Of a stretch of DNA of 64,000 nucleotides, positions 17,604-27,091 are shown piece by piece. Below the pieces are notes generated by a model. That model searched no databases. It saw nothing but the letters and a program-made list of their open reading frames with translations, and was not told where the DNA came from. Source of the stretch: Cohnella terricola (lineage in GTDB: Bacteria; Bacillota; Bacilli; Paenibacillales; Paenibacillaceae); assembly GCF_007786475.1 (NCBI RefSeq), contig NZ_VNJJ01000019.1:17000-80999 (forward strand), in the 5' to 3' direction. Made by a program: the position numbers and the translations under genes. Every line of letters starts with the position of its first letter. The stretch's first letter is position 1.

Positions 17604-20078
17604 ATGCCCGAAACGATATTGAACAGAAAATGGAAGCTATTCGTTATTCATCACTCACATACGGATATTGGGTATACGGAAAGACAGGAAAAAATCGAGC
17701 GATATCATGTGGATTTTATCCGACAAGCTCTCCGGATCTGGGAAGAGGCCAAATCAGGTAAGCGTAACGAATGGAAGGGATTCAAGTGGACCTGCGAGAC
17801 GTTCTGGGCGGTTGAACGTTTTCTGGAGAAAGCCTCTTTGGATGAGAAAGAGAGGTTTGCAGATGCTTTAAGGGACGGAGATATCGAACTCTCTGGTACT
17901 TACTTAAACCTGTCCGAATTGATCGGTTACGATACATTAGCCAAAAAACTCCAAGCAGCAGGAAACTATGCGCAATCCATCGGTGTATCGGTAAACGCCT
18001 CCATTACCGCGGATGTTAACGGCTACAGCTGGGGATATTCGCAAGCGCTGTACGACGCAGGCATCCAAAACCTGTATTCCTGCGTTCATACGCATCACGG
18101 GATGTTTCCGATTGGAAGGAAACAGACGCCGTTTTATTGGGAAACACCGAGAGGGGACAAGGTGCTCGTATGGAACGGCGAGCATTATATGATCGGCAAC
18201 GATCTGGGGCTGTTGCCGAACGGCAGCTTCTCCTACACCATTCAAGACGAATTCTATACAAATGGAGCGGCGGAAGATCACTGGAAGCTGGCCGAGACGA
18301 GAATTCAACGTTATCTGGAACAACTTGAATCCGAATCATACCCCTATGACTTTGCGATCGTCAACGTCAGCGGCTTGCTCACCGACAACGCGCCACCGAG
18401 CGGTACGATCATGGAGTTCATACAGGAATGGAATGAGAAGCATGGGGATCGCATCGAGATTGAGATGACCACGCTTCACAAGTTTTTTGAACATGTTCGA
18501 ACGCAATCCTTCCCGATTCCGGTATACAAAGGAGACTGGCCGGACTGGTGGACCGACGGTACGATTTCTACTGCCGTTCACACGCAAGTGTTCCGCGATG
18601 CTCAACGTACGATGCAATTAGCCAAAACCTTAAGCGATACAAACTCGCTGTTAGAGTCTCGAATCTCTGATGCAGAGCATCAATTAATGATGTATGCCGA
18701 ACATACGTGGGGGTACCATTCCTCCATCTATGAACCATGGCATCCGATGGTGCATGCGCTTGCTGTGCGAAAGGAAGCTTACGCCGCCAACGCAAGCCGA
18801 CAGGCGTATGAAGTGTTGGATGATTTGCTTTACGGCAAGGGAGCGGCAAATCTTGCGGCTGGACTGCCTTTTCGTTATAAAGTCATCAATCCCTATGAGC
18901 ATCCCGTTCGGGACACGGCGCAAATTTATCTAGAAAATTGGGAGCCTTCCCTATTCACGGACGGATTCGAAGTGTACGAGGAAACAAGCGGCCTGACGGT
19001 GCCTCATCAGCTAGAGAAGGTTAGTCGGGGACATCAGATCACGATTTATCAAGAATTGGCCTCGAAAGAGGAGCGCTACTACCGGATTCGGCCACAAAAC
19101 CGGTCGACGGCCGTAACAACAAGCAGCATCCGACTTATGGGCCTGGATAGAGTAGATGATCTACTAGACCTGTACCCCGCGGTCGATTCGAGAGGATCGG
19201 CAAACGGCATCATGATTGCAGAGAATGTTATTAAATCCCCATTTGTTTGCATCCGCTGGGACGGCAATGGAATCTTCTCCTGCATCGATAAAGTATCAGG
19301 ACGAGAAATGATCCGGACAGATGCGCAGCATAGGGCGTTTACACCGGTATACGAGTTGACCAAAGCGCCTTCGGAATCGCAGATGGCGGATGTTCGCCGC
19401 CGGATGGGGCGCAATCGGAAAGGGATAGACGTACAAAGGCACGTCGGAAAATGGAGTGGCGCCAATTCCGTTGTCCAAGGGGAGCTTTACGGGGTTGTAG
19501 AGCTCAAATACTTGTTGGAAGGGACAAGTTATTACTCTTTATATTTGAAAGTCTATCGGGATATGGCAAGAGTAGACGTGTCTGTCCGTTTGCATAAGAA
19601 TAGCGTGTGGGATCCAGAGAATGTGTATATTTCTCTACCTTTCGGAACCGATTCGCAGAACGAACAGGTGTGGCTGGATAAAGCAGGCGCCCCGGTTCGC
19701 CCGGGAATAGACCAGCTGCCGGGTACGCTCATCGATTATTACTGCGTCCAAGAGGGTTATGCCCACCTATCTGACCGGTTCGGACTTCTTGTATCCACTC
19801 CGGATACACCACTGATTCAGACAGGATCGCTGGAGTATGAAACGAGATTGCTGAATGGTCAGGGAGGTGCGAGAAACGCCGACCGTCCGTTGTATTCCTG
19901 GGTTCTCAGCAACTATTGGGAAACAAACTTCAAAGCGACGCTTGGCGGCTTCTATGAATTTCAATACAAGCTGCAGTGGGGAGAAGAGTGGGACACGCCG
20001 GAGAAGGCATTCCAGAAATGTTTGGAGTTGAATACGGAACTGCCCGCTTTTCGAACGAAAGAGCCAGGGAACGTTTAA
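17604..20078 (+). CDS. GH38 alpha-mannosidase-like glycosyl hydrolase
   Basis: 824 residues from ATG 17604 (AAAGGAAG eight bases upstream); the frame continues to a GTG at 17553 that lacks a ribosome site. The N-terminal catalytic domain carries the GH38 zinc motif HHSHTDIGYT at residues about 17-26 and ITADVNGYSWGYSQ at about 134-147, whose aspartate sits where GH38 enzymes have the nucleophile, with a later histidine motif YAEHTWGYHSS. A mid-domain and C-terminal beta-sandwich follow, as in cytoplasmic bacterial GH38 enzymes. No signal peptide is present, so it acts inside the cell on imported oligosaccharides. It precedes a DeoR regulator, a phosphomannose isomerase and a ROK kinase, consistent with release and use of mannose. 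Confidence 0.85.
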   Translation: MPETILNRKWKLFVIHHSHTDIGYTERQEKIERYHVDFIRQALRIWEEAKSGKRNEWKGFKWTCETFWAVERFLEKASLDEKERFADALRDGDIELSGTYLNLSELIGYDTLAKKLQAAGNYAQSIGVSVNASITADVNGYSWGYSQALYDAGIQNLYSCVHTHHGMFPIGRKQTPFYWETPRGDKVLVWNGEHYMIGNDLGLLPNGSFSYTIQDEFYTNGAAEDHWKLAETRIQRYLEQLESESYPYDFAIVNVSGLLTDNAPPSGTIMEFIQEWNEKHGDRIEIEMTTLHKFFEHVRTQSFPIPVYKGDWPDWWTDGTISTAVHTQVFRDAQRTMQLAKTLSDTNSLLESRISDAEHQLMMYAEHTWGYHSSIYEPWHPMVHALAVRKEAYAANASRQAYEVLDDLLYGKGAANLAAGLPFRYKVINPYEHPVRDTAQIYLENWEPSLFTDGFEVYEETSGLTVPHQLEKVSRGHQITIYQELASKEERYYRIRPQNRSTAVTTSSIRLMGLDRVDDLLDLYPAVDSRGSANGIMIAENVIKSPFVCIRWDGNGIFSCIDKVSGREMIRTDAQHRAFTPVYELTKAPSESQMADVRRRMGRNRKGIDVQRHVGKWSGANSVVQGELYGVVELKYLLEGTSYYSLYLKVYRDMARVDVSVRLHKNSVWDPENVYISLPFGTDSQNEQVWLDKAGAPVRPGIDQLPGTLIDYYCVQEGYAHLSDRFGLLVSTPDTPLIQTGSLEYETRLLNGQGGARNADRPLYSWVLSNYWETNFKATLGGFYEFQYKLQWGEEWDTPEKAFQKCLELNTELPAFRTKEPGNV

Positions 20079-20079
20079 G

Positions 20080-20112
20080 AAAGCAGTCTCGATCATTGAT
20101 CGGGACTGCTTT
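20080..20112 (+). terminator. Rho-independent terminator-like hairpin after GH38 gene
   Basis: AAAGCAGTCTCGATCA pairs with GATCGGGACTGCTTT (one wobble). The trailing T-run is short and interrupted. Confidence 0.7.
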
Positions 20113-20164
20113 GTTGATTTGATCATTTATGTTAGAATAAGTGAAAAAAAGTCGAGGTGTGGAT

Positions 20165-20953
20165 ATGCTTCCCTTGCAGAGAAAACAGATGCTCCTGAAT
20201 TACTTAGCGCAACACGGCGCGGCAACCATGAAAGAGTTGAGCGACCATTTCGGCGTGTCGGAAATGACGGTTAGACGCGACCTGAGCGGGCTGGAGCAGG
20301 AGAACCGCGTGCGGCGCTCGCATGGGGGAGCAGTCTTTCTTGGCACATTACCCGCGCCCGAGGAGCCGGAGGCTTCCGTCAAGCAATCGCGCAATCGCGA
20401 TGTCAAACAGAGGCTCGCCGCTTACGCTGCGGAAACGTTCATACGGGAACGCGACGTCATTATTCTGGAGAACGGGACGACCGTGTCTCGAATGGCAGAG
20501 TCGCTGGGCGGATACACGGAATTGACCGTGCTGACGAACGGGGTGGATACAATGAACCTTTTTCGCCCTCTCGTCACCGATCGAAGATCGATGATTTGCG
20601 GCGGAGGCATGCTTCGCGAAGTGTCGGGCACGTTCGTCGGACCGCTGGCGGAGCAGTTTTTTGCGAGCTACCATGCGGACACGCTGTTTATTTCGGCATT
20701 GGGATTCACGGCCGAGGACGGTTTTACCGATCCGAACTTGATGGACACGCAGGTGAAAAAAGCGATGATCCAATCGTCCGACAAAGTCGTCATGATCCTT
20801 GATGCTTCCAAGATCGGAAATCGGTATTTTACGACGGTGGCCCAATTGTCCGATATTGATATTTTCGTTACCGATTCAAGTATCCAAGACGCTGACCGCG
20901 TTTTAATCGAAAGCAGCGGCACAGAATTGCACATCGTAGATATTAATTTGTGA
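20165..20953 (+). CDS. DeoR/GlpR-family sugar-phosphate-responsive repressor
   Basis: 262 residues from ATG 20165 (GAGGTG six bases upstream); an upstream GTG at 20141 is less likely. The N-terminus is a DeoR winged helix (RKQMLLNYLAQHGAATMKEL, then VSEMTVRRDLSGLEQE and the HGGAV turn). The C-terminal domain is the DeoR sensor fold that binds phosphorylated sugars (TNGVDTMNLF, GGGMLREVSGTFVGP, DASKIG). It lies directly before the isomerase/kinase genes, with a 68 bp gap that contains an inverted repeat and two TTATGATAA direct repeats, probably its own operator. The likely effector is a hexose phosphate of the mannose pathway. Confidence 0.92.
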   Translation: MLPLQRKQMLLNYLAQHGAATMKELSDHFGVSEMTVRRDLSGLEQENRVRRSHGGAVFLGTLPAPEEPEASVKQSRNRDVKQRLAAYAAETFIRERDVIILENGTTVSRMAESLGGYTELTVLTNGVDTMNLFRPLVTDRRSMICGGGMLREVSGTFVGPLAEQFFASYHADTLFISALGFTAEDGFTDPNLMDTQVKKAMIQSSDKVVMILDASKIGNRYFTTVAQLSDIDIFVTDSSIQDADRVLIESSGTELHIVDINL

Positions 20954-20960
20954 ATTGTTA

Positions 20961-21004
20961 TGTTCATTTATGATAATATGTGATATATTATGATAAATTG
21001 AACA
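20961..21004 (+). promoter_or_regulatory. Probable DeoR operator/promoter before the isomerase gene
   Basis: TGTTCATTTATGATAATAT at 20961 and ATATTATGATAAATTGAACA ending at 21004 form an imperfect inverted repeat, and TTATGATAA occurs twice as a direct repeat 19 bases apart. It fills the gap between the regulator stop and the next start. Confidence 0.65.
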
Positions 21005-21021
21005 TGGAGGTTGATGAACTG

Positions 21022-22773
21022 GTGAACAAATTGTACAACAAGTATCCGTTTACCCGAATCGAAAACATGGACAGCGAAGCTTGGGCTGGTTACGAGGCAA
21101 TCGGTGCTCGGATTCAAGAGGCGGTTGCCGCAACGGGTAAGAAACGTGCGGTCGTCATCGTGGAATGTTACCCAGGCGTCAGGCAGGAGGAAATCGTAGC
21201 AGGGTTAGCGGATTCGCTCGCTCCCGCTCTGATCGTACGCTCGGAGGATGCGGCGCTGGAGCCGTCCGAAGTGGATCGCATTGTCGAGAGATACATGACG
21301 GACGATCGGGTATTCGGCTATATGGCTCCGTTCAGAATTGATGAATTTTATGTTCCGGCTCGCATAGAGGCAATGCGTCGTCAACTGAACGAAGTGGACA
21401 ATGGCATAGCGATCGTAATCGGCTTCGGCGCTTCGCTGATCGCCGAGGGCGATGTCGTTGTCTATGCGGACTTGGCCCGTTGGGAAATTCAGCAGCGTTA
21501 CCGCTCGAAAGAAGTCAGCAACTGGCGGACGGATCGGGTTGAAAACGATATTTTGCGTTTATATAAACGCGGATTTTTCTTCGAGTGGCGGATGGCGGAC
21601 CGGTTGAAAAAATCGTTGCTGGGCAAAGTTGATTTCTATCTGGATACGAACGTCAAGGATGCACCGAAGATGGTCACGCGGCAGGCACTGTTTGCCGGAT
21701 TCGCGCAGACGGCAAGCCAGCCGTTCCGTCTTGTGCCTTATTTCGACCCTGGCGTATGGGGCGGAACATGGCTAGAAGCGAACATCGAGCTTCCCAAGCG
21801 GGAGCATCCGTATGCATGGGGCTTCGACGGAGTTCCGGAGGAGAACAGCCTCTATTTTCAATATGGCGATGTCAAGGTGGAGCTTCCGGCCATTAATCTC
21901 GTCTTTTTCGAGTCGATCAAGCTGCTTGGGGATCGGGTTTATGCACGGTTCGGCGCTGAGTTTCCGATTCGCTTCGACTTTCTGGATACGATCAGCGGGG
22001 GAAATCTCAGTCTGCAGGTCCACCCGACGGTCGAGTATATCCGCGAGCAATTCGGCATGAACTATACGCAAGATGAAAGCTACTACATTCTAGATGTCGA
22101 GCCGGGAGCAGAAGTGTATTTGGGACTGAAGGACGGCATTGAACCGGAAGCGATGCTGGCTGACTTACGCAAGGCGGAAAAGGGCGGATTCACGTTCCCT
22201 GCGGAGAAATACGTTAACGTATATCCTACGGACAAACACGACCATTTCCTTATTCCTGCCGGAACGGTGCATTGCTCGGCTACGGGCTGTATGGTGCTGG
22301 AAATCAGCGCAACGCCGTATATTTTCACATTTAAGCTATGGGACTGGGATCGTCTCGGCCTCGACGGCAGACCGCGTCCCGTTCACGTGGACCATGGCAG
22401 CAAAGTCATCGATTGGAATCGGAAGACGGATTGGACGACATCGCAGCTCGTCAACCGGATTGAAAAGGTGAAAGAAGGAGAAGGCTGGACAGAAGAACGT
22501 ACGGGTCTGCACGAGCTCCAGTTCATTGAAACCCGTCGCTTCTGGTTCTCGGAGCCGGTATTGCATGAAGCGAACGGCAGCGTGCACATGTTGAATCTGG
22601 TCGAAGGCGAAGAAGCGACCGTGGAAAGCCCAACCAACGCGTTCGAGCCGTACGTCATCCGTTATGCCGAGACGTTTATCGTCCCTGCTTCCGTCGAAGC
22701 ATATACGATTCGGCCGAGCGGCCCGAGCGCGGGCAAGAAGGTCGGCGTTATCAAAGCCTTCGTAAGAGAATAA
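21022..22773 (+). CDS. Class I mannose-6-phosphate isomerase with an N-terminal degenerate kinase-like domain
   Basis: About 583 residues from GTG 21022 (GGAGG 11 bases upstream; an ATG at 21004 overlaps the ribosome site). The C-terminal ~330 residues are a type I phosphomannose isomerase: VWGGTWLE, GGNLSLQVHPT and DHFLIPAGTVHCSATGCMVLEIS, which supply the Gln/His/Glu/His zinc ligands. It interconverts mannose-6-P and fructose-6-P. The N-terminal ~230 residues are extra. They look like a P-loop sugar/nucleoside kinase fold (AVVIVECYPGVRQEEIVAGL at a Walker A position; IAIVIGFGASLI and VVVYADLARWEIQQRYR further on), but the GK[ST] of a working P-loop is missing. It sits between the DeoR regulator and the ROK kinase, 15 bases from the latter. 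Confidence 0.85.
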   Translation: MNKLYNKYPFTRIENMDSEAWAGYEAIGARIQEAVAATGKKRAVVIVECYPGVRQEEIVAGLADSLAPALIVRSEDAALEPSEVDRIVERYMTDDRVFGYMAPFRIDEFYVPARIEAMRRQLNEVDNGIAIVIGFGASLIAEGDVVVYADLARWEIQQRYRSKEVSNWRTDRVENDILRLYKRGFFFEWRMADRLKKSLLGKVDFYLDTNVKDAPKMVTRQALFAGFAQTASQPFRLVPYFDPGVWGGTWLEANIELPKREHPYAWGFDGVPEENSLYFQYGDVKVELPAINLVFFESIKLLGDRVYARFGAEFPIRFDFLDTISGGNLSLQVHPTVEYIREQFGMNYTQDESYYILDVEPGAEVYLGLKDGIEPEAMLADLRKAEKGGFTFPAEKYVNVYPTDKHDHFLIPAGTVHCSATGCMVLEISATPYIFTFKLWDWDRLGLDGRPRPVHVDHGSKVIDWNRKTDWTTSQLVNRIEKVKEGEGWTEERTGLHELQFIETRRFWFSEPVLHEANGSVHMLNLVEGEEATVESPTNAFEPYVIRYAETFIVPASVEAYTIRPSGPSAGKKVGVIKAFVRE

Positions 22774-22788
22774 GGGGAGCGAGAGACG

Positions 22789-23721
22789 ATGGATCGAAAC
22801 CTCATACTCGCGTTCGACGTCGGAGGAACGCAGATCAAAGCCGCTGCGGTCATTGGCGGAGAGATCCTCGAAGAGACAATATCGCATTATGATTCGCATG
22901 CCGACCGAAGCGTCGAAGAGATTGTCGCGCACTTCGCGGACATTGCCGTCGATCTCCTCGCAAAAGCGGGGGAAAATCGGCCGCTCATCGGAGGGATCGG
23001 CATGGCATTTCCCGGTCCTTTCGATTACGACGCGGGTATTAGCTACATTCGTGGGCTGAGCAAATTCGAAGCTTTGTACGGCATTCCTTTTGGAGAGCGC
23101 TTGGAGGAAGCCGTTCGATCCCATGGGAAACTGGTTCCCCGTCTTTCCCCGTCCTTCGGCATCCGGTTCGAGAACGACGCCTCGCTGTTTGGGCTCGGCG
23201 AAGCCGGCTACGGCGAAGCGAACGGATGCAATAGAGCCGTATGCCTTACGATCGGTACCGGACTCGGTTCCTGCTTCCTGGAGAACGGACTTCCGGTTCG
23301 GCATCGCGACGACGTTCCGGATCAGGGCTGGTTGTATAACGTTCCCTATCAAGACAAGATCGCTGACGATTGGATTTCCAGAAGAGGAATCTTGCATTTG
23401 GCTTCGGAAATGGGGCTGGGACCGGATGGGCTCGACGTCCATGATTACGCGAAAGCGGCACTGGCCGGAGACCGGCTTGCAGTCAAGCTGTTCGAGACTT
23501 TCGGGAGAAGGATGGCGGCGATTCTCGCTTCTTCGCTGCAGGCATTTACACCCGACCGCATCGTGATCGGGGGGCAAATTTCCAAGAGCGGGATTCTGTT
23601 CGTGCCGGCTTTTAAGGAAGAGTTGGAGAACGCCGGAGTGTATACCGATGTAAAACTAAGCAACAACACGCTAAATAGCACGTTTAGGGGCATTTATCAT
23701 TTAGTCGAAAACAAAATGTGA
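22789..23721 (+). CDS. ROK-family sugar kinase
   Basis: 310 residues. The N-terminal phosphate loop LAFDVGGTQIKAAAV, the IGMAFPGPFDY segment, the substrate motif ENDASLFGLGEA and the second phosphate motif LTIGTGLGSCFLENG identify a ROK kinase. The zinc-binding CxCGxxGC segment common to ROK glucokinases and regulators is absent: between residues about 185 and 210 there is LYNVPYQDKIADDWISRRGI instead. There is no DNA-binding domain, so it is an enzyme and not a NagC/XylR-type repressor. In context it should phosphorylate mannose or another hexose released by the GH38 enzyme and feed the isomerase gene that ends 15 bases upstream. The ATG has a GGGGAG ribosome site. Confidence 0.9.
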   Translation: MDRNLILAFDVGGTQIKAAAVIGGEILEETISHYDSHADRSVEEIVAHFADIAVDLLAKAGENRPLIGGIGMAFPGPFDYDAGISYIRGLSKFEALYGIPFGERLEEAVRSHGKLVPRLSPSFGIRFENDASLFGLGEAGYGEANGCNRAVCLTIGTGLGSCFLENGLPVRHRDDVPDQGWLYNVPYQDKIADDWISRRGILHLASEMGLGPDGLDVHDYAKAALAGDRLAVKLFETFGRRMAAILASSLQAFTPDRIVIGGQISKSGILFVPAFKEELENAGVYTDVKLSNNTLNSTFRGIYHLVENKM

Positions 23722-23749
23722 ACGATCCCGGTCATGCGACCGGAGAAGC

Positions 23750-23779
23750 GCCGCCGACCACCGTGTCGGCGGCTTTTCC
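23750..23779 (+). terminator. Rho-independent terminator after the mannose operon
   Basis: GCCGCCGAC pairs perfectly with GTCGGCGGC and is followed by TTTTCCTTT. The rest of the gap to 23937 shows no gene. Confidence 0.85.
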
Positions 23780-23936
23780 TTTAAATTACAGTGCCGGCGG
23801 CGCATGCTGCAAAAATAAGCAGTATTCAAATCGGCTCAAAATTGCGTATGCTCGAATCAATTATCACTCCGATCCGGATCGGATGATAATAAAAGGCAAT
23901 ACCCATACAAGCTCTCAAATCAAAGGAGGTATTATG

Positions 23937-26900
23937 ATGAAAAAAGGTTGGCTCGCCGGCTTGGTTCTCGCCATCGCTGGCGTCTCGGCCCTCGGGACAG
24001 TCGGTATTCCGACGGCCGTTGCCGACGGGATCACTACGAATCACGCCTTACGAATTGTCAGCGCTTACAAAGGTACCTGGACGTCACCGCCGACGGACAG
24101 CAATTTCGGGAACACGTCGAACGCCCCGCTGCTCGGAAACGGTGACGTAGGAGCGGTGATGGTAGGCAATATTGACGCGATGACGGTTGTCCTCGGCAAA
24201 AACGAGTTTTTCTCCGTCGCGGATCGTCAATTAAAATCGCTTGCGAGATTGGGCATTTCGGTATCTGGAATGACCGGCGCTTCGTACTTGACCGAGCAGA
24301 AAATCGCGAACGCCCAGGTAGACGGCACATTTTCCGCGGGAGGCAATATCGTCAACACGACCAGCTGGGTACAGGCGACGGATACGGCGAACAATCTGTT
24401 GATCACGAAGTTCACCTATTCGGGAAGCGGATCGAAAACGGTCACCGTCACGCTTAACCCGGCGAATCAGAACACGTTCGCCAGCTCCGTCGGCGCGTCC
24501 GGAGACGTATTGTACCGCGACGTCCGCGCGGACAGCTCCGACAACGTGAACGGCATCGCGACGCTAAAGGCCAGAGTCGCCACGCGCGTCATCGGTGCGA
24601 CGGGCACGGTCAGCGGAAACCAGCTTTCTTTCACCATGAATCCCGGCGGCACATACTCTCTCATCACTTGTATGATGAGCAACACCGATTCCGGCAGTTA
24701 CCAGTCGTCGGCGATCGGCAACATCAGCGGGAAAACCCAGGGCGATGTGGATTCCCTGAAATCCTCGCACCAATCTTGGTGGGATTCTTTCTACAGTAAA
24801 TCGTTCATCGAAATTCCAAACAAGACGATCGAGAAATTTTACTATGGGTCGCTCTATTTGCTCGGCAGCAGTTCGAGAGCAGGCGAAGCGCCTCCCGGAT
24901 TGTGGGGGGCTTGGATCGCCCGTAACTCCGATTGGGGCGGGGATTACCATATGAACTACAACTACCAGGCTCCGTTCTATTTCGCCATGCCGACGAACCA
25001 TGCAGAACTCGCGGCTTCTTACGATAAACCGATCCTGGATTACGTGCCGAAGGCGCAGGCCAGAGCGGCTTCCGCCGGTTATGCGGGCGTCTACTATCCC
25101 GTCGGCATCGGCCCCTATACGATCGATACGGACGGCGCATACCATAACCAGAAGACATTCGCGGCGTTCGGAGCGACGGTCATGCTCGATCACTATTACG
25201 CGACGTCCGACACGGCTTATGCGAATTCCATCTACGGCTTCTTAAAAGAAGCGGCCAAGTTCTGGGAAAATTACTTGACCTGGGATGGCTCGAGGTACGT
25301 GATCAACAACGACGCCCAGCACGAAGGCGACGCCTATCCGCAGACGAACGGCGTGATGTCGCTGGGATTGGTCCGGTACTTGCTGCAAGGATGCATTGAT
25401 ATCAGCAGCGCATTGGGTCAAGACGCTTCATTAAGATCGACCTGGCAGAACATCCTGAACAATATGAGCTCGTTCCCCACCCAATCGAGAAACGGCCAAA
25501 CGGTATTCCGCTATACGGAAGTCGGACGGGACTGGAGCAACGATAACGCGATCGGCATCCAGCACATTTACCCCGGTCGGCAAATCGGTCTTTCCAGCAG
25601 CGCCGCTTTGCTTCAGACCGCCCGGAACATGATCGGCCAGATGGCCCGTTGGACGGACGGCAACGGCACGAACACGTTCTATCCCGCGGCGGCCCGGGTG
25701 GGATACGACCCGACGACGATTCTGAACCAGCTGACTTCCTTTATCAACAGCAACGGCTACAAAAACCTTTTCCTCAAGGCAAACGGCGGAGGCATCGAAA
25801 ACTTCAACACGACGACGGCGACGCTGGCCGAGATGTTCCTGCAATCGTTTCAGGGAAAAATCCGGATTTTCCCGAACTGGCCGGGCAATACGGACGCCAA
25901 ATACGGCGATCTGCGGGCTGATGGTGCTTTCCTCGTGTCAAGCGAAATGAGGAGCAATCAGGTTCAATATGTGCGCCTTCTCAGCGAGAAGGGCAAAACG
26001 GCGACGCTGGTCAACCCGTGGCCGGGTCAGACGCTGCGGCTCTACAGAAACGGCACCGATGCCGGAACCGTTTCGGGGACGGACATATCGCTGACGACTT
26101 CAGCCAACGAAACGTTGCTGCTTGCGCCTAACGGTACCGCGTACAATACGATCGTCGACCGGATGAATCAGCCGTTGGCCGGCGGATCGGGCGGCGGATC
26201 CGGCAATCTGGCGATGAATAAAGCGGCAACCGCGAGCGACATCAACAGCCCGAGCGAATCGGCGGACAAAGTGGCGGACGGATTGGGCGCGACGAAATGG
26301 ACTTCCCAGCCGCAAAGCGCCGTTCCCGGCGACAAATGGCTGCGCGTCGATCTGGGCGGCAGCTACAATATCACGAGATGGGTCGTCAAACACGCGAGCT
26401 CGGGCGGCGAGACGACAGCGTACAACACGAAGAACTTCAAGCTGCAGATAAGCAGCGACGGTAATACGTGGACGGACGCGGACTCGGTAACGAACAACGC
26501 GGCCGGGGTAACGGACCGAAACATTGCGCCGGTATCCGCCCGCTATTTCAGACTGTATATTACAGCGCCCGTTCAGGATAACGCCGGTTATTTCCAAGTT
26601 CCGGGAGACCGGAACAATGCGAGAATCTATGAATTCGAGCTGTATGGTTCTCCGTCCGGCGGAGCGGGTTCGGGCAGCGCGCCGATCGGCCAAATCATCG
26701 CGATGAAGGCAACGGCGAACAATCAGTATGTCTGCGCGGATAGCGCGGGAGCCAGTCCCTTGATCGCCAACCGGACCGCGGTCGGACCGTGGGAGCAGTT
26801 CGCGGTGGCGGATGCCGGCGGCGGAATGATCGCGCTCAGATCGCAGGCGAACAACAAGTATGTCACGGCGGATAACGCGGGAGCTTCCAATCTGATCGCT

Positions 26901-27077
26901 AAGGCGGACACCATCGGTTCCTGGGAACAATTTCGCTGGATCGACAACGGAGACGGCACTTTCTCGCTGCAAGCGGTCGTGAACAATCAGTATGTTTGCG
27001 CGGATAACGCCGGGGCGAGTCCGCTCATCGCGAACCGGAACGCGATCGGCGGATGGGAAAAGTTCCAGAAGGATTAA
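23937..27077 (+). CDS. Secreted GH95-like glycosidase with one discoidin domain and a C-terminal beta-trefoil
   Basis: 1046 residues from ATG 23937 (AAAGGAGGT six bases upstream). The frame is open much further upstream, but the signal peptide (MKKGWLAGLVLAIAGV ... TAVADG) fixes this start. Catalytic region about 30-740 is a paralogue of the protein at 14257: APLLGNGDVGAVMVGN, GDYHMNYNYQAPFYF, GVYYPVGIGPY, NGGGIEN. A Gly/Ser linker leads to one F5/8C domain (about 755-905). A fascin-like beta-trefoil with three repeats (NNQYVCADSAGASPLIANR, NNKYVTADNAGASNLIAK, NNQYVCADNAGASPLIANR) closes the protein and is probably a second carbohydrate-binding module. The gene is clearly more GC-rich than its paralogue. 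Exact substrate is unknown; alpha-L-fucoside or a related glycan is the inference. Confidence 0.78.
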   Translation: MKKGWLAGLVLAIAGVSALGTVGIPTAVADGITTNHALRIVSAYKGTWTSPPTDSNFGNTSNAPLLGNGDVGAVMVGNIDAMTVVLGKNEFFSVADRQLKSLARLGISVSGMTGASYLTEQKIANAQVDGTFSAGGNIVNTTSWVQATDTANNLLITKFTYSGSGSKTVTVTLNPANQNTFASSVGASGDVLYRDVRADSSDNVNGIATLKARVATRVIGATGTVSGNQLSFTMNPGGTYSLITCMMSNTDSGSYQSSAIGNISGKTQGDVDSLKSSHQSWWDSFYSKSFIEIPNKTIEKFYYGSLYLLGSSSRAGEAPPGLWGAWIARNSDWGGDYHMNYNYQAPFYFAMPTNHAELAASYDKPILDYVPKAQARAASAGYAGVYYPVGIGPYTIDTDGAYHNQKTFAAFGATVMLDHYYATSDTAYANSIYGFLKEAAKFWENYLTWDGSRYVINNDAQHEGDAYPQTNGVMSLGLVRYLLQGCIDISSALGQDASLRSTWQNILNNMSSFPTQSRNGQTVFRYTEVGRDWSNDNAIGIQHIYPGRQIGLSSSAALLQTARNMIGQMARWTDGNGTNTFYPAAARVGYDPTTILNQLTSFINSNGYKNLFLKANGGGIENFNTTTATLAEMFLQSFQGKIRIFPNWPGNTDAKYGDLRADGAFLVSSEMRSNQVQYVRLLSEKGKTATLVNPWPGQTLRLYRNGTDAGTVSGTDISLTTSANETLLLAPNGTAYNTIVDRMNQPLAGGSGGGSGNLAMNKAATASDINSPSESADKVADGLGATKWTSQPQSAVPGDKWLRVDLGGSYNITRWVVKHASSGGETTAYNTKNFKLQISSDGNTWTDADSVTNNAAGVTDRNIAPVSARYFRLYITAPVQDNAGYFQVPGDRNNARIYEFELYGSPSGGAGSGSAPIGQIIAMKATANNQYVCADSAGASPLIANRTAVGPWEQFAVADAGGGMIALRSQANNKYVTADNAGASNLIAKADTIGSWEQFRWIDNGDGTFSLQAVVNNQYVCADNAGASPLIANRNAIGGWEKFQKD

Positions 27078-27091
27078 AGGGGATGGATGTC

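Noticed and set aside
23718..23936. 72-residue N-terminal extension of the second GH95-like protein
   Set aside because: It overlaps the terminator of the ROK gene and would bury the signal peptide that starts at 23937 behind AAAGGAGGT.
24564..25193. Long minus-strand open frame inside the GC-rich glycosidase gene, and similar shadows at 26100-26972, 22336-23577 and 48538-50025
   Set aside because: These are antisense to well-supported genes in high-GC stretches, have no ribosome sites and no recognisable domains.
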